Shown here piece by piece: positions 1 through 12,304 of a DNA stretch of 64,000 nucleotides. Origin of the DNA: Cristatella mucedo (Eukaryota > Bryozoa > Phylactolaemata > Cristatellidae). Below the pieces are notes generated by a model. The model saw nothing but the letters and a program-made list of their open reading frames with translations, ran no database searches and had not been told where the DNA came from. Within the stretch, counting starts at the first letter, position 1. Each line of letters opens with the position of its first letter. Location: contig WPIO01000003.1 of the NCBI GenBank assembly GCA_009760855.2, forward strand, positions 6,142,501-6,206,500, in the 5' to 3' direction. The position numbers and the translations under genes are program-made.

Positions 1-35
<35 letters not shown>
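1..35. repeat. (TA)n microsatellite at window edge
   Basis: Pure TA dinucleotide run that continues beyond the window. Confidence 0.95.
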
Positions 36-38
<3 letters not shown>

Positions 39-1729
39 GATATGTGAAGACCTGGGTCTGAAAACGTTCTGCCTTTAACAACCTAAACAGCCAAAAAAGA
101 AGCATGCATAATCTGCCTGCTGATCCCCGAGCATTTCTGAAGCACGATACATGTTAGTTTTAGCTATGCGGTTTCCAAGCATATAGCTAAGTTATCTGCA
201 AACTGAAAAGCTGACTAGCAAGCCGCACTGGTAGATCGCCACATTTATAGTCAGGGAAACAGAGAACAAAGGCAAGCGAGAGAGAAACATGCAAAGGCTG
301 GGAGTCAAAATGATAGAGTTAACAGAAGATAGCTGGTTTATTTCCCCGAGCGATAAAGTGAAAGAATATTTTCATTTTCGTTCTGTTGTTAATCTTTAGA
401 TTGCAGATAATGTGCGTTTGATCTGAGTTTGAAGAGATGATTCACAGCAATTACTTAACCATAGCAACTAACACGCATAAATGTATCACTGCAATCTCAC
501 TAGTCTGGCTTCATCTTAAGCTCCGTGTTGTTTTAAAGCATAGAGTAGTCACCAATGTATAAATAGGGTTTGAAATATACCTTTGCTCGCCAAGCAACGA
601 CCCTTTAGTTATCCTGCTTCAGAGATTTTTTGGATTGAAAATATGTACTGCCTTGGATTGTCCTCCTGATATCCCCTTGACAGTGAGCCTATATTTGTCT
701 GCTTCTGCAGCTGTTCCTATCTGCATCGGCTAGGTAAACGTGCACACAAATACTCACTATAGTTTAGCTATTTACGTTGCTAATTGTTAATTTTCAATTC
801 GTGCTTTGAATCGGTTACTTGTCTTTCTGCTTACAAATTCATTTAAGGACTTCACTTTGGGAATTTTCGGGAACTTTATCAGGCTCTCCTTACTAATGCT
901 ACTAAGAAGATGCACACTCGAATGCGTCCTTGTTGGCTGTAGCTGAACCAGAATTTTCATCAGGGAGGATCTGATGTGAACAATTTATATGTAGGGGGAA
1001 AGACGCCCAATATTTTCATGAATTTAGGGCTAGAACTAAAACTAATGAACAATAATAGTGATACATGTTTCTTTTATTCGATGCGAACTGAGTGGATGCC
1101 TATTACGAGTGGAAATAAGACGTGATTTCGTCGATAGCAACCGTCAGGGGCTTAAGAATAGTGGGAAGCCACGGTGGTCGCTTCTCCCCGTAAGGGGCAG
1201 CAAATACCTTCCTGCTCAACCACTCCCTTCGGTACTACTTATTCCCAATTGAGTAGCTATTCCGTCGACAGGGGTGCTTTAAACAATCACTGCACTAAGC
1301 CATTGACGCCATCGCTGCTCTGTCGGGCCTGGCTGCAGCACGATCGCTCAGGATCGCGCCGCACATTTCTGTGGCGAGTAAGTTTCTATGGGCTCCCATA
1401 CATTGAAGCCTATAGGCAGGAAGAAGGCCGCAGGGCGTCAGCCTCCTCGTTCAAGAGAGACCTCAAATTGGTGCCTCAGGTGCGCCGGAAGGAATGATCT
1501 CTCCCAGTCCCTGGAAGCAGTCAGTGGTGCCCGCCTCTCTTCCAAGAGAAAAGTCAACTGCAGCTACAGAGCTTATCTGGCTACTTCTCTTACTCGCACC
1601 TACGGGTCTCAGCTTCAGGTTATTTATCCAGTGAGAGCGCTTAGTGGTTTCTTTGCAAAAGTAGGCTGAGTTTATCCAACTGGCGTGCACAAGCTATGTC
1701 GGTTTGTAGAGCGCATTTTCGGTATGCGT
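36..1729. other. no gene recognised; GC-richer block at 1120-1690
   Basis: The first 1.1 kb shows only short AT-rich frames. A donor-like gtaagc at about 832 (minus) follows a 22-codon open stretch, not enough to call an exon. From 1120 to 1690 GC rises and frames of 75-107 codons open on both strands, without recognisable motifs or agreeing splice signals. Confidence 0.5.
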
Positions 1730-3064
1730 ATAATAATAATAATAATAATATTGCACTTGATAAAGCGCCCTCAGAGAACTTAATCTCTTTCTAGGCGCTT
1801 TACATTTTCTGCACAGGGAAATGCAATTGAATGGTAAGTAAAATCATGCTTGAAAAACAAACAAAATGAATAACATGGTTAGGTGTGACATGCACAGGGT
1901 TAGCATGCAAATGTGGTTAGTGGCAGCATGCACAGTGTCAGCACGCATAAGCACGTGAAGGACGAATCACAGGGACCCACTAAATGGTGTCCTAAATAGG
2001 TGTGTTTTTAAGTTCCTTATAAATTTGGTCAGGTCAGGGGATGTTCTGACGCAGGTCGGGAGGGAGTTCCAGGCTTTGGGAGCATACGAACTAAATGCAC
2101 GGTCTTCAAAGGATTTAAGGTTTGTACGAGGTATTTGTAGACTGTTGGATTCCGAAAAGCGGGTGGTACGATGCTTGGCCTGATGGGGGAGTATGTCGGA
2201 GAGATAGGCTGGGGCAATAGAATGGAGGGACATACAAGTGAGCGACAAAACCTTGAAGTAAATCCGTTGCTTGACTGGTAGCCAGTTCAGGTCGGCGAGA
2301 AGTAGAGTAATGTGGCAACTGCGACGCTCACGACAGACAAGCCTAGCTGCAGAGTTTTGCACCAGCTGCAATCGCCTGATCGCACATGCTGGTAGGCCAG
2401 TAAGCAGTGAGTTGCAGAAGTCGAGACGAGATGTCACGAATGCATGGACCAACTTGGACGTGGTATCCTTATCTAAACAAGCCCTAATTTTAGCAATGTT
2501 ATGAAGCTGAAAATAGGCTGATTTGACTGTGGAGCTGATGTGGTCGTCTAACGAGAGGTCGCTTTGGAATATGACACCTAGATTTCGAGCTGATGCAACT
2601 GGAGATATGCTGGCAGAGCCAATTTTGAAAGTCAGCCTTTCCAATTTCTGAATAACACTAGGTTTGCCCATAACTAGTGAGTTAGTTTTATCATCGTTTA
2701 GTTTTAGAAAATTTGCTGCCATCCATTATCGGATGTCATCAATGCATGCAGCAAGTGAGTTGAGAGAATTTGAGGTGCTCGAAGGCTGGGAGGGATCAAA
2801 GCAAAGGTACAACTGAGTGTCATCCGCATAGAAGTGAAAGCCTAGATTGTGCTTGGCAATCACATCAGCGAGATGGAGAGTATAAACGGTGAAAAGGACC
2901 GGACCTAGCACAGAGCCCTGAGGTACTCTATATTTTAGAGGTACTTCAGATGATCTTTGTCCATTCACGTCAACACTCTGGAGTCTCCCACTGAGATAGG
3001 ACCTGAACCACTGCAGAGCAGTGCCAGTGATGCCCAGGCGAGATGAGAGGCGCTCTAGAAGTAC
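1730..3064 (-). mobile_element. LINE family A, 5'-truncated copy with one nonsense codon
   Basis: A CR1/L2-like non-LTR retrotransposon fragment. From 3064 down it encodes the palm and thumb of the reverse transcriptase: GVPQGSVLGPVLFTVYT-type motif (here YRVPQGSV), FYADDTQLYLC with the catalytic YADD at 2819-2830, the LNDDKTN region, ARNLGVIF, LVHAFVTSRLDFCNSLL and a C-terminus ending THLFRTPFSGSL (stop near 1967). A single TAA (about 2723) replaces a sense codon in DIRTWMA, so the two ORFs at 2726-2968 and 1967-2722 are one broken frame. The 3' UTR ends in a box shared with the SINEs (agcgccctcagagaactt..tctctttctaggcgcttta) and then an ATT-type repeat. Confidence 0.9.
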
Positions 3065-4649
3065 GGAGAAGGCACGAGAAGTTACCTAGGCCCGCCATGA
3101 GTGAAATATATTTAAGCAATTCAACTAGAGCTGCCGGAAGCGCGATTGTGGTGGGTCCGAGCTTCAGACTCTCATTACGAGACTCAAAGTAAGCTCGGTA
3201 TTGAGACGTTTGGGGTGCTCTTTTCTTCGGTGGACGTTCTCTGGCACTTTTGAAAGATCAGACAAAAATTCCGCTTGAAAAGTTAAAAAGTAGCTCTTCC
3301 AGGCCCTTTAAGGTGCTACAATAGCTTTTGGAAGGAAAAAATGATCTCTCGTAGCATTGAGCTTTTAGGTGAAGCTGCTTCCAGCCCTGTAAACGAGGCA
3401 ACCCATGTATTTTCAGACGAGACCAGAGAAATAGTTTGAGCAGGGCATGTTTTGTTCAGTTCTTTCAGCTATTTAAATCGAGGAAAGCAAAATAGTTAAG
3501 CCCAACAGAAAGTATTTCGTGAAAGCACCACTTCTAAGCATTCTGTATTCAGTATTTTTTTAGTCTGCCTAATAGAGGGTGAAGCAGAGAATTTTGGCAG
3601 CGCCCCTCCCTGAAGCACCAAAAATTAGTTGGTCTCTGGATACCTATTCAAAGTAGTCCTCGGGCGATTGGCTGGGGGCTAGGTAGAGGGCGGAGTCATG
3701 GTGTGGGGACCTGGGGAGGGGCAAGCGTAATGAACAAGAAATTTGGAAGGCATCTAATTTCCAATTCATTAGGGAGGAAATTAGTTCGCTAACTCGGTCT
3801 GAAGTAGCAACACACTACAAATAAAAATAGTGAATTGTCAATAAATCCTCAGCTTCAGGTACTCAGTTCATTTTATTCTAGCCCGCCATGGCTTTTTGGT
3901 CAGTCGATTGATGCCTCTGGTAAATTAGTAAAGATTATATTCTTCATGAATATGAATTCCAATGAAGACTGCTCATTACAACAGGAATTTTAAAATATGG
4001 TTGGGCTTCATACTTCAGTAATAATAACTAGTAACATTTAATACATGTAAGCCAAGTTTTAGCATTATGACACGCCATTCGTAATATCCCTGGAATGAAC
4101 TACTTTGTGTGTCATTACTACAGTGGATACTTTGGATTTTTGCGACCTCATGTTGTCCTAATAAGCCGAATGGACGGCGAAAAAAATTGCTCGACATCAC
4201 ACTTGGGCTAATTACGACCATGCATGCTTAGCTGCGGATTTTCTAGCTATGGGACTAAACTCAATGTATCAATTCAAAAAGGACGGCTCTCAAAAAGGCG
4301 ATTTCATTTTTTTCATTCCAATAGTCTTACTTATATTGTGGAGATTTTTGACCTCATCAGAGCTACATTCAAGAATTGAGCAATTAAAATAACCTCAAGC
4401 ACCAAGTGTCTTTTTTTAAATAGTAGGTTGTGATTATGTTCTCTTGGGAATGAAATTGAAACAAAGTTTTGTGTTGTAAATATGCAAACAATGTGAAAAG
4501 GATATTTGAAATTACGGAACCGCAGAATCACTACTTTCCTTCAATCATCCTCTGATAGTTTTAATGGACTACAAATACTAAATATGCAATATCTATTGCC
4601 CTCAGAGAATTGAGTCTCATTACAAGCAATTTAAATAAACCTTAAATCA
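3065..4649. other. no feature recognised
   Basis: Unique-looking sequence; a G-rich patch near 3660-3725. Frames of 66-68 codons at 4015-4531 (minus) are AT-rich and lack motifs. Confidence 0.5.
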
Positions 4650-5000
4650 ATCATGACCAACCGATGAGCTGTAACATTTTCCAGAAAATTAAGCATAGGA
4701 TTTGTAGACGGGCTGTTCACAGAGTCAACGTGTGTATCTGGTTAGAAGCAACAGGCACAGCCACAGTACGCAGTAGCACGAAAAAGACAAATTGCAGGGA
4801 ATCACTCAATATGGTAATCAGCATGTGTGCTTGAAACTTGTTTTAAGGGCTGTCATGTCAGATGAGGCTGTGAAATTAGTTGGGTGTATGTTTCAGACTT
4901 TGTCTTCGTATGAGGTACTGCCGTAGTATCTAAAGATGTCAAGGTTCATGTGAAGTATATTTTAACAATCTGAATCTTACCATCAGAGAACTCTGTAGGG
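4650..5000 (-). mobile_element. LINE family A, degenerate 3' fragment
   Basis: The stretch shows eroded similarity to the family A 3' UTR and C-terminus: repeats of the acagtcagca, aatcac..gacc and gttccaggctttg landmarks in the same order as in the 1.7-kb copy. No frame survives. It is older than most other copies. Confidence 0.55.
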
Positions 5001-5241
5001 TTATTATTATTATATAATAATTAAATTGCAAATTGAATTTTTAAAGCATAGATTTGTCACTCTGCTGAAAATTATTTAGAATTGCATGCACAATTTCTAA
5101 AGCAGCAGCCAGTAGTGTTCTTTAAATGCATCCCTGGATAATTTATACTTTATGGGGGCCACATCACGTCATTTGAAATGTAGTAATCAGTGCATTGCAT
5201 TTGTATGCCAAAGTAAGTGGTTGCATGGTTTTGACTCACCA

Positions 5242-5370
5242 AAAGGTTGCCAACGTCCACATCGTTGTTTAGGAGGTACCACCACCAGTGTTGGATATTA
5301 AAAAATGGAAGCTTGAACAAGCTGCCATCAGCAGAAGTGACTTCGAAAAAAATGGCATGGTTATTAAATC
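5242..5370 (-). CDS. possible divergent CTHRC1-like module fragment
   Basis: On the minus strand an open stretch reads EVTSADGSLFKLPFFN, then HWWWYLLNNDVDVGNLL, and ends at a strong donor (gtgagtc, 5241 downward). Spacing and order resemble the CTHRC1 first half (strand with LR.., then RWYfTfNGaeC.g). The Trp-Tyr and Asn are in place but the Cys is Val. An acceptor is plausible but not clear (ttttttcgaag or an AG further up). It lies 3.3 kb downstream of the two-module gene on the same strand and could be a third, decayed module. No second-half exon was recognised below it. Confidence 0.35.
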
Positions 5371-5400
5371 TTAACAGTTTCATATTGTTGATTCAGTAAG

Positions 5401-6426
5401 TGAATGCTATATTTATCGGCAAGGCAATGCAAGATAGTGACACAGTGTCTCTGTCAAAATCATGGTATATTTCTGTGATAAGCCAAAATTTAAAGGTGAA
5501 TTACCACTTGGTCATATCTACATTGGTGAAGCAAGTTTAACTAAGCAAACAACATAACATGAACACACACTCAAAAAACTCTTCAAGAAATTTCATTATC
5601 AGTAAGTCTTGCTAAAGTAGAACTGGCATACAGCTCTCCTGGTCATTATGCCAGACGGAAAAATATATGCTTAGCCCGTGAGTTCCTTTACCAGCTGTAA
5701 TATGTTGAGCACCCTAAGAGAATTCAAATTCTATCGGGTTTTGTTGATAGTTCCATCGGGATTTCACCGACCACACTGGTCGCTAAAAACAATCTTCTAA
5801 CTGTTATGCCTAACCTAGGTACTTTTCTAAAGTATTAACGTAAATTCCCTGAAACAAAAATATCAACCTGCTTAGTAATGGTGGTCATTTTGATGCATTC
5901 TTGTTTGCTTTGAGTTCTTCGACTTTCTTATTTGGAGATGTTTCACCCTGTGTGCTAGTAATTTACAGCTGTGTGCTACATAAGGAAAGTCATAGCTTGA
6001 GTGCCAATGTAAGAGCAGAATATTTACACTTATTTCGGTTTTAATTTTAGAACGATTACTTTTTTACCTCAGATATACTGTAGATCTCAAAATAGGTTGT
6101 GGTTGCTTTTTTATTTTGAAAGATTTAGAGTAAAAATGAATGCGGCGATACCCAAAGCAGCAATTGTAGAATCAGTATCAATTCGTGTAGCTGTTGCTGT
6201 GACTACTTTTGTATTACGGCAAAAGAACTACAGCTGCTATGACTCCTATAGGCATTAGGGCATTAAGAATTTCACGAGGAAAGCTAAGACATTCAAACAG
6301 AGGGAGAAAAGCGAGCACCTCAATGTAGGGCCAGGATCAATGGTCCGTTTAAGCAAGTAACCTCTCCATTTAGAAAATACTCTTTCTGCTTCAAGTTTTC
6401 TCTTTCATCATTAAATAAATTAACTT
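5401..6426. other. no feature recognised
   Basis: AT-rich, no frame above 60 codons, no repeat similarity noticed. Confidence 0.5.
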
Positions 6427-7217
6427 TATTATTAATAATGCACTTGATAAAGCGCTATCAGAGAACTCAATCTCTTTCTAGGGCGCTTTACATTTGCTGC
6501 AAATGGAAACTTGATTGAATGGTGAGTAAAACCATTTTTGTGAACAACATGCTTAGGGGTGACATGCATATGGTCAGCATGCAAGTGTGGTCAGTTGCAG
6601 CATGCACAGTGTCAGCACACATAAGCACATGAAAAGCGAATCACATGGACCCGCTAAATGCAGTCCTAAATAGCTGTGTTTATAGTTCTGTTTAAATGTG
6701 GTCGTCAGGTGATGTAACCCAATTCAGGAGTGAGTTCTAGGCTTTGGGAGGATACGAACTATATGCGTGGTCTCCAAATAATTTGAGGTTTGTAAGAGGT
6801 ATTGGTAAACTGTTGGATTTCAAAGATCGGGTGGAATGATGATTGGCCAGATGGGGGGGGGTTGATCTTAGAGATAGGCTGGAGCCAAAGAATGAACGGA
6901 CCTACAAGTGACCGACATAGCCTTGAAGTCAATCCGTTCCTTGACTGGGAGCAAGTGCGGGTCAGCGACAATTGGTGTGACGTGGCAACTGCATTCCTCA
7001 CGACCGACAAGCCTAGCTGCAGAGTTTTGCACTAGCTGTAATCACTTGATTGCACATGCCGGTATGCCAGCAAGTATTGAGTTTTAGAAGTCAAGACGGG
7101 ACGTCATGAATGCATAGACCAACTTATAGGTGGTATCCTCATCTAAAAAAGCCCAAATTTTAGCAATGCTATGTAACTGAAAGTAGGGAGACTTGATTGT
7201 GGAGCTTAGGTGGTCGA
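6427..7217 (-). mobile_element. LINE family A, 3' fragment
   Basis: The 3' tail (attattaataatgcacttgataaagcgc) and the C-terminal RT region run in family A order up to the gtggtcg of the DDHISS segment, where similarity stops at 7217. Many substitutions and small gaps break the frame. It is followed within 40 bases by a family B fragment in the same orientation. Confidence 0.8.
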
Positions 7218-7249
7218 TATATTAGGATTATTTAAATATTGAATACTGG

Positions 7250-7860
7250 TAATTGATCTCCGTCTGTAATGCCACCAAGCTATAAAGACTATGCCGGTTA
7301 CATGGAGGAGAGTTTTCGATAGCCCACTCACTTCCTAAGCGGCTTCCGGTAGGCATTTGGTAGTCTACAGACTTAGTCTTAGGCAATAAAGAGAAAGTGG
7401 GAAACTTAGCAGAGTCAGGACAGCAGTTGAGGTAGTGATTAGCTTGGAAGTAGCAGCTAAAGACCACTGGAAACGATGAGCTGTAGTCGGCAGCAGGAAA
7501 GTAGTTGTCGTTGAGTAAGAATTGTGGAAGCGAGTTCCACAATCTGGGACCTGCAGAGTTAAAGCTTCTGTCGCCAACGGTCTTTAAGCGAAGGAATGGA
7601 ACAGCTAATTTATTGTCCACACAGGACCTGAGGGCACAAGGAGGCAGAAACTGGGGCAGCAGTTTACCTAGGTAGTAAGGAGCCAAGCCGTGGCGGGCCT
7701 TGTGGGTCTGTTTGATCTTAGGCGTCGGGTCAGCATATTCGCTAGCATAAGATAAGAGAAGCTTATAGGCAACTGAGTTTTCAATTTTTGAATGTGCAAT
7801 TTTCTAAATTTGTACGGCATCGAGGCGTTTTTTGAGGAGGACATGTTTCCAAGAGGCAAA
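7250..7860 (-). mobile_element. LINE family B, 3' fragment
   Basis: The 3' end (atctccgtctgtaatgccaccaagctataaagac) matches those at 18.3 and 43.5 kb. Reading up, the frame gives LPQFLPPCALRS, FLRLKTVGDRSFNSAGPRLW and NSLPQF, the C-terminal block of this RT family. Upstream in another frame comes KQTHKARHGLAPYYL, so there is a frameshift near 7.68 kb. Nothing further is recognisable beyond about 7860. Confidence 0.75.
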
Positions 7861-8289
7861 ATACGAAGCCAAGATAGGAAAGTTGACTTTCAAGTTCATT
7901 GAAGTTTTTATTCTGCCTTTAGGTCGATATCATCTTTCAGGATTATAATTTCAGTGTTCTTGGTCAGACGCTAGGATTCTGTAATTAGTGACTCCGTAGC
8001 TATTTTTAGTTGTCATAGCAGTCCTAAGTCAAGAGCCTAATCTAAATGCACTCAAAGTCATATTACCTTGAGCAACAGAGTGCCACATGTTAAGAAATAG
8101 AAAATAGAATGAAACAACAATCGTTTGGCAAGCGATCGTCAACACGGCTTCTAGGCTGCTGATCGATGGCATTAAATGATTTGTGAACCCAGAGGTTCAG
8201 CTGCTTAACTCAGTAGCTGGAGAAGCTTTGACGGCTAATACTTAACTGTGTGATACAAGTAAGCTATGGCTTGATCTTTCTTACGACAT

Positions 8290-8362
8290 CTTCTGTACAA
8301 CGCCTAGAAAGAGATGGAGTTCTCTGTTTGGCGCTTTATCAAGTGTATTATTATAATTCTTT
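8290..8362 (+). mobile_element. LINE/SINE 3' tail relic
   Basis: The sequence cgcctagaaagagatggagttctctgtttggcgctttatcaagtgtattattataat is the shared family A/SINE tail in plus orientation. No body is attached upstream. It lies immediately 3' of the CTHRC1-like gene's terminal exon. Confidence 0.65.
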
Positions 8363-8529
8363 CCTTCTTACGAAATCTAAAACTTCCGGCTGCTATACTT
8401 CCATTCCAAGCTATCCAGAGCTGCTACATTCATGACAATCACTTCCTCGTCTGCCCTGATGATATAGCTGTGCTTCAAAACTTTAATTCTCCTAGTTGCC
8501 TCTGATGAAGTCTGTTGGCTTCTGCATGC

Positions 8530-8822
8530 CTAATGAAAAGCAACCTTTGTTTTTACGGCACTGCAGAAAACTCCCATTGACCTTAGTACCCAGTTGATCT
8601 TGGAGGCATTGTAGTGGTACCCATCAAAGACGCTTCGCATTGCATACGATTTAATACCCGCTTGTGTCGTCGTGCTCATCCGGACTTCACTGATGATCAT
8701 CCTGGAAGTGCTGCCACAGCCTCCCGTGTAGGTGTCCGGTTGGGCTGATGCATGGTAGCAAGCACCTACTCTCAGCTCCACTGTATAATTGCCAGGTTGA
8801 AGACCGTAACAAAATCCTTCAA
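8530..8822 (-). CDS. CTHRC1-like gene, module 2 terminal exon
   Basis: The exon starts in phase 1 after ctctgctttcag and runs to a stop at 8530-8532. It encodes EGFCYGLQPGNYTVELRVGAC, then GGCGSTSRMIISEV, the closing strands of a CTHRC1 domain. About 40 further residues follow without a match to the family and end in TKVAFH. With this exon the six-exon model totals 948 nt, 315 residues plus stop, without an internal stop. A weak alternative donor (gcg|ggtatta, about 8654) lies where module 1 has its inter-module splice. The long tail could therefore be read-through of an ancestral donor, with module 2 once followed by a third module. Confidence 0.82.
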
Positions 8823-8944
8823 CTGAAAGCAGAGACAGTGGGAGCTGTTGTAAAGAAGAATTTTAACATGCATCCAAATTGACTCTCAATGAGAAATTCT
8901 TGGCCTCGTTGAACATTTGCACTAGTACATATGCTTATACATAC

Positions 8945-9051
8945 GTGTCCTCGTCTTGAGATTATTCTGTGCTGCATAAAACGAATTTCCAGACATTTTA
9001 ATGACGAATTCCGCTTTTGGATTGCATTCGACACCGTTGACCGTAACATAC
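8945..9051 (-). CDS. CTHRC1-like gene, module 2 middle exon
   Basis: The acceptor is atttttaaatttcag and the donor gtatgt; the exon starts in phase 2 and ends in phase 1. It encodes YVTVNGVECNPKAEF, then a variable stretch ending NNLKTRT. The NG.EC core is the best-conserved part of the CTHRC1 domain. The downstream intron (8823-8944) is only 122 nt, with a clear pyrimidine tract before its AG. Joined to the next exon it reads TRTLEGFCYGL, equivalent to the family's RTSSVEGLC.GI. Both phases agree with the neighbours. Confidence 0.87.
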
Positions 9052-10598
9052 CTGAAATTTAAAAATAATAAACACAAGTGTGGTACAAAACCAGCTGGAA
9101 TTGCATGAATACTATTTAAAGACCACAGTCGTGCTTCCATCACGAATAAGCGTTTTCAAAATTGACTCTATCGCCTACAAAGTATTTGTTGCTGAGGCAC
9201 AGCTGTTTTCTAAACTGGGGGGAGGTGATGTGATCTGGTAAACTACAAGACATATGAAACTTTTTAGAACAGCTTGTTATAGTCCCCACATTATTTTCCT
9301 CTCCTATAAATAAAGCTAGCTTTCTTGGGAAGATTCAGAATCTCCTCTGTATTTCATCAATCCACAGATCATCTTGCTAGCCTAATTCATTAACTGCTGC
9401 TGTTTTTATTAGCTCAACGTCAAAGAAATGAACGATATCACCTCGACAAAGATGCAACTAAGTTCTTTTCTAATAATGTTAAAATTTATGTGTGCCTAAC
9501 CTAACAGTGGAAGGATAAAATGCAATCACTATGATGTTACAAGTGACTCACTCAACGTTTTCCCGGCTACTAGAACCCGGCTTAAGTCACCAAACTGATA
9601 GCTGTCACTTATGTTACCACCAAAGATTTTACGGAATTCGCTGACAACTCGTAGTTAAGTAAGCGCTCTAGCCAGCACAAGTTAGGATATTAAGCCTTCA
9701 TCGGCTTCTGCTAAACCACTTTTTCCAATATCTTTTATTTTCTGTCCAAATTGTACTACATTGGCTATAGCAGCTGTAATTTGCCATCCACCAGGCAAAT
9801 TCACAGCTTCAATTCTGAATTTGGTATCCGGAATCACCCTACTCCTCAATCTAGGAGATTTCAACAGCCACTTTGTTAACTAATCAGGTTTTTATGTATT
9901 CTCTGGCATTTTCTCTCTACAGGAGTTTGTGTGCATATCTGAACAGTAAATAGGCATCTTAAAAATTTACACGTGATCCAAGTTTATACGTCCATTTAAT
10001 CAAAACGCCCCTATTTTCAGCTCATTTTTTAAATTTGATCATATATCATTTTTAGCATCCCTAGAATGCGTCTCTTGCTTAGTTACCAGAATCTGAAATT
10101 CGGTCTGAATCGGAAAAACTAGAGTTGATAACGTTTGCATTGATGCTCCTTACAGCAGCCTTTCCTAATCATCTATTCTACTTGATCCTCCGAGCAACGT
10201 CTCCACCTTAATGCAACACGTAAACTCAAAACTAGTGAACCATTTTTTTAAATTTCCTTCTGTGACTAAACGACATGTCCGTCTTCGCTGGGCTCACATA
10301 GGCTTCTAACTGAGGTAAAACAGGGAACGCGAACAGTAGCTTACCGACTGCCAGAATGATTCAAGATTTTCTGTCTACCGTGTGACTTTTAAAGCCTGTT
10401 GTAGGTCACATTAATCCTTTAAAAAAGGCAGAGTATACATTTACTCACAGACAAAATCTTAGGATCAATCTACAATTAAACGCTTCATACAACTAGTTAT
10501 TAGGACATTACGGTCGGTGTTATTTGCCTCGAAATGCAACAAAGGTTCACATATCAACTACTGAATCGTCAAAAAACATTATTGTATTAATCGCTTAC
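9052..10598 (-). other. intron of the CTHRC1-like gene
   Basis: Intron between exons 10599 and 9051, phase 2, gtaagc to ttcag. It holds a 60-codon minus frame (9864-9682, RIEAVNLPGGWQITAAIANV) that looks protein-like but is unidentified, and a possible exon (about 9639-9555, EFRKIFGGNISDSYQFGDL, ending at gtgagtc) whose phases (2 to 1) do not fit the flanking exons. They may be relics of an insertion. Confidence 0.55.
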
Positions 10599-10702
10599 CA
10601 CCTTCCACAATACTGTATGTACCATGGTACATAGACTCGTGCCGTGCCGAGCCACTTTACCCTGAGGACAGTGTCAGATGCTATCTTTGTATACGTTGTC
10701 AC
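10599..10702 (-). CDS. CTHRC1-like gene, module 2 first-half exon
   Basis: The acceptor is acttcttttag and the donor gtaagcga. The exon starts in phase 0 and ends in phase 2 within a Trp codon (TG|G). It encodes VTTYTKIASDTVLRVKW, then a stretch rich in aromatic residues ending QYCGRW. This matches the CTHRC1 pattern FTK..sdsaLRV........cC.RW. The Trp is completed by the first base of the exon at 9051, giving RWYVTVNG. The upstream intron contains the large TA/TG microsatellite at 10.8-11.0 kb and a LINE fragment at 15.1-16.1 kb. Confidence 0.85.
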
Positions 10703-10802
10703 CTAAAAGAAGTATGTAAAAATTCTCATAAACATTGCTGCACATGTCCCACACAAAAAAGTATATATGTTTAACGTGTATATGCGTCCATATGCATGCA
10801 TA

Positions 10803-10803
10803 C

Positions 10804-10875
<72 letters not shown>

Positions 10876-10876
10876 A

Positions 10877-10919
<43 letters not shown>

Positions 10920-10931
10920 AAGTATATATAT

Positions 10932-11016
<85 letters not shown>

Positions 11017-11017
11017 G
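10803..11017. repeat. compound (TA)n-(TG)n-(TA)n microsatellite
   Basis: TA runs flank a TG run (about 10824-10918) with one gcatgc interruption. It is 100 bases upstream of the acceptor of exon 10702 of the CTHRC1-like gene. Translations through it ([18 protein letters not shown]) are not genes. Confidence 0.95.
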
Positions 11018-12270
11018 GGCTTCGTCTACTAATGGCTATCCGCACCCCAGTTCTTGTTATTCAAAGACTAACTTAAGCATTCGATATCATGACATTTTTC
11101 AATAGGCGAGCTGTTTTTCTTCGTGTTAACTTAAAAATTTGTGAATTGCAAACTAAGATCTTAATGAAGGGTCTCGGAGAATGTCCATAAGTACAGTATT
11201 GCTGTGTTTGTAAACCACTGGTTTGTATCAGCAGCTATTTTGTCGAGCGGAGCTAGCTTCAAGGCTTTGAATGCGTAATCCGTGATTTCGATGAGAGAAT
11301 TACCAGATTACACATTACTGCTCTCCAGTGGAAACAGTTTAGTCGGTTTTACTCTCACGCTTAAGATTTTGAAGGTTCATGCAAGTACACAAATCTGTCT
11401 TCGCAAGCTTTGAATGAGGACGAGAAACTAAATTCTTCAACAGAAGAGCATGGCGAGAAAAACATTCACCGCCTTCAGATTGCAACTTGCTTCCATTTGA
11501 ATAATAAGGCAGCCACATATTTAAAGATCTGGGTGGCCATAAACCCGGGGCGAAATCCAAGGATACTGAATTAGTTTCATTTTGTTGCAAACAAGATAAT
11601 TTTACTCCATGCAAAATGGATTTATGAAAAATGCTCCGCATTGTACTGCGTCACGGCATCGTGCATATGGAATGCAGCCATGGAATTTTACGACGATGCT
11701 CAAGATCTTATTTACTATATAAAATAATTCAATTACCTTATATTGGTATTTAGTTTACACAGTATCAATAAAGACACTTGTAACAAGAGAAGCTGGAACT
11801 TACCTAACAACAAGTAAGCTAAATGTAGGATAACAATTCTTATAATAAAACTCCTTGATGCCTGAGGCCAATTAATTCTTTTTTACACATTTATAAATGT
11901 TTACATTGTAAGTATTCAATTTTTTTGTAATTGCAATCAAATAAGCAGGCTAGCTAAGTCAAGCAATTCAAAATTGCCCAAGTATTTTTTGAAAGGTGAT
12001 TTGGATAACGAGGTGATTTCTGTGCGTAGCAATCTCAAATCATTTCTTCATACAATAACGTAGGAAGTTGAAGCAAGACTCATAAATAGTTACGATGAAA
12101 TCCCATCTTAAATTGAAGGTCTTGAAAGCGTATATTAAGGGTACCAGATATTTATGCAGACTATAAAGCTGCCAGGTAATATATAAGTATCGATTAATTG
12201 TGCAAGACTCTGACATGGTACTGTAATATACTCCTGCAATCTACATATACATATATATATATATATATAC

Positions 12271-12304
<34 letters not shown>

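Noticed and set aside
8071-8169. Signal-peptide-like exon (MPSISSLEAVLTIACQ..FYFLFLNMWHSVAQ) with a phase-1 gtaata donor on the minus strand
   Set aside because: Hydrophobic AT-rich reading with a weak donor and no following exon; too likely to be chance.
10674-11105. Long frames on both strands ([18 protein letters not shown])
   Set aside because: Translations of the TA/TG microsatellite; any frame is open in such repeats.
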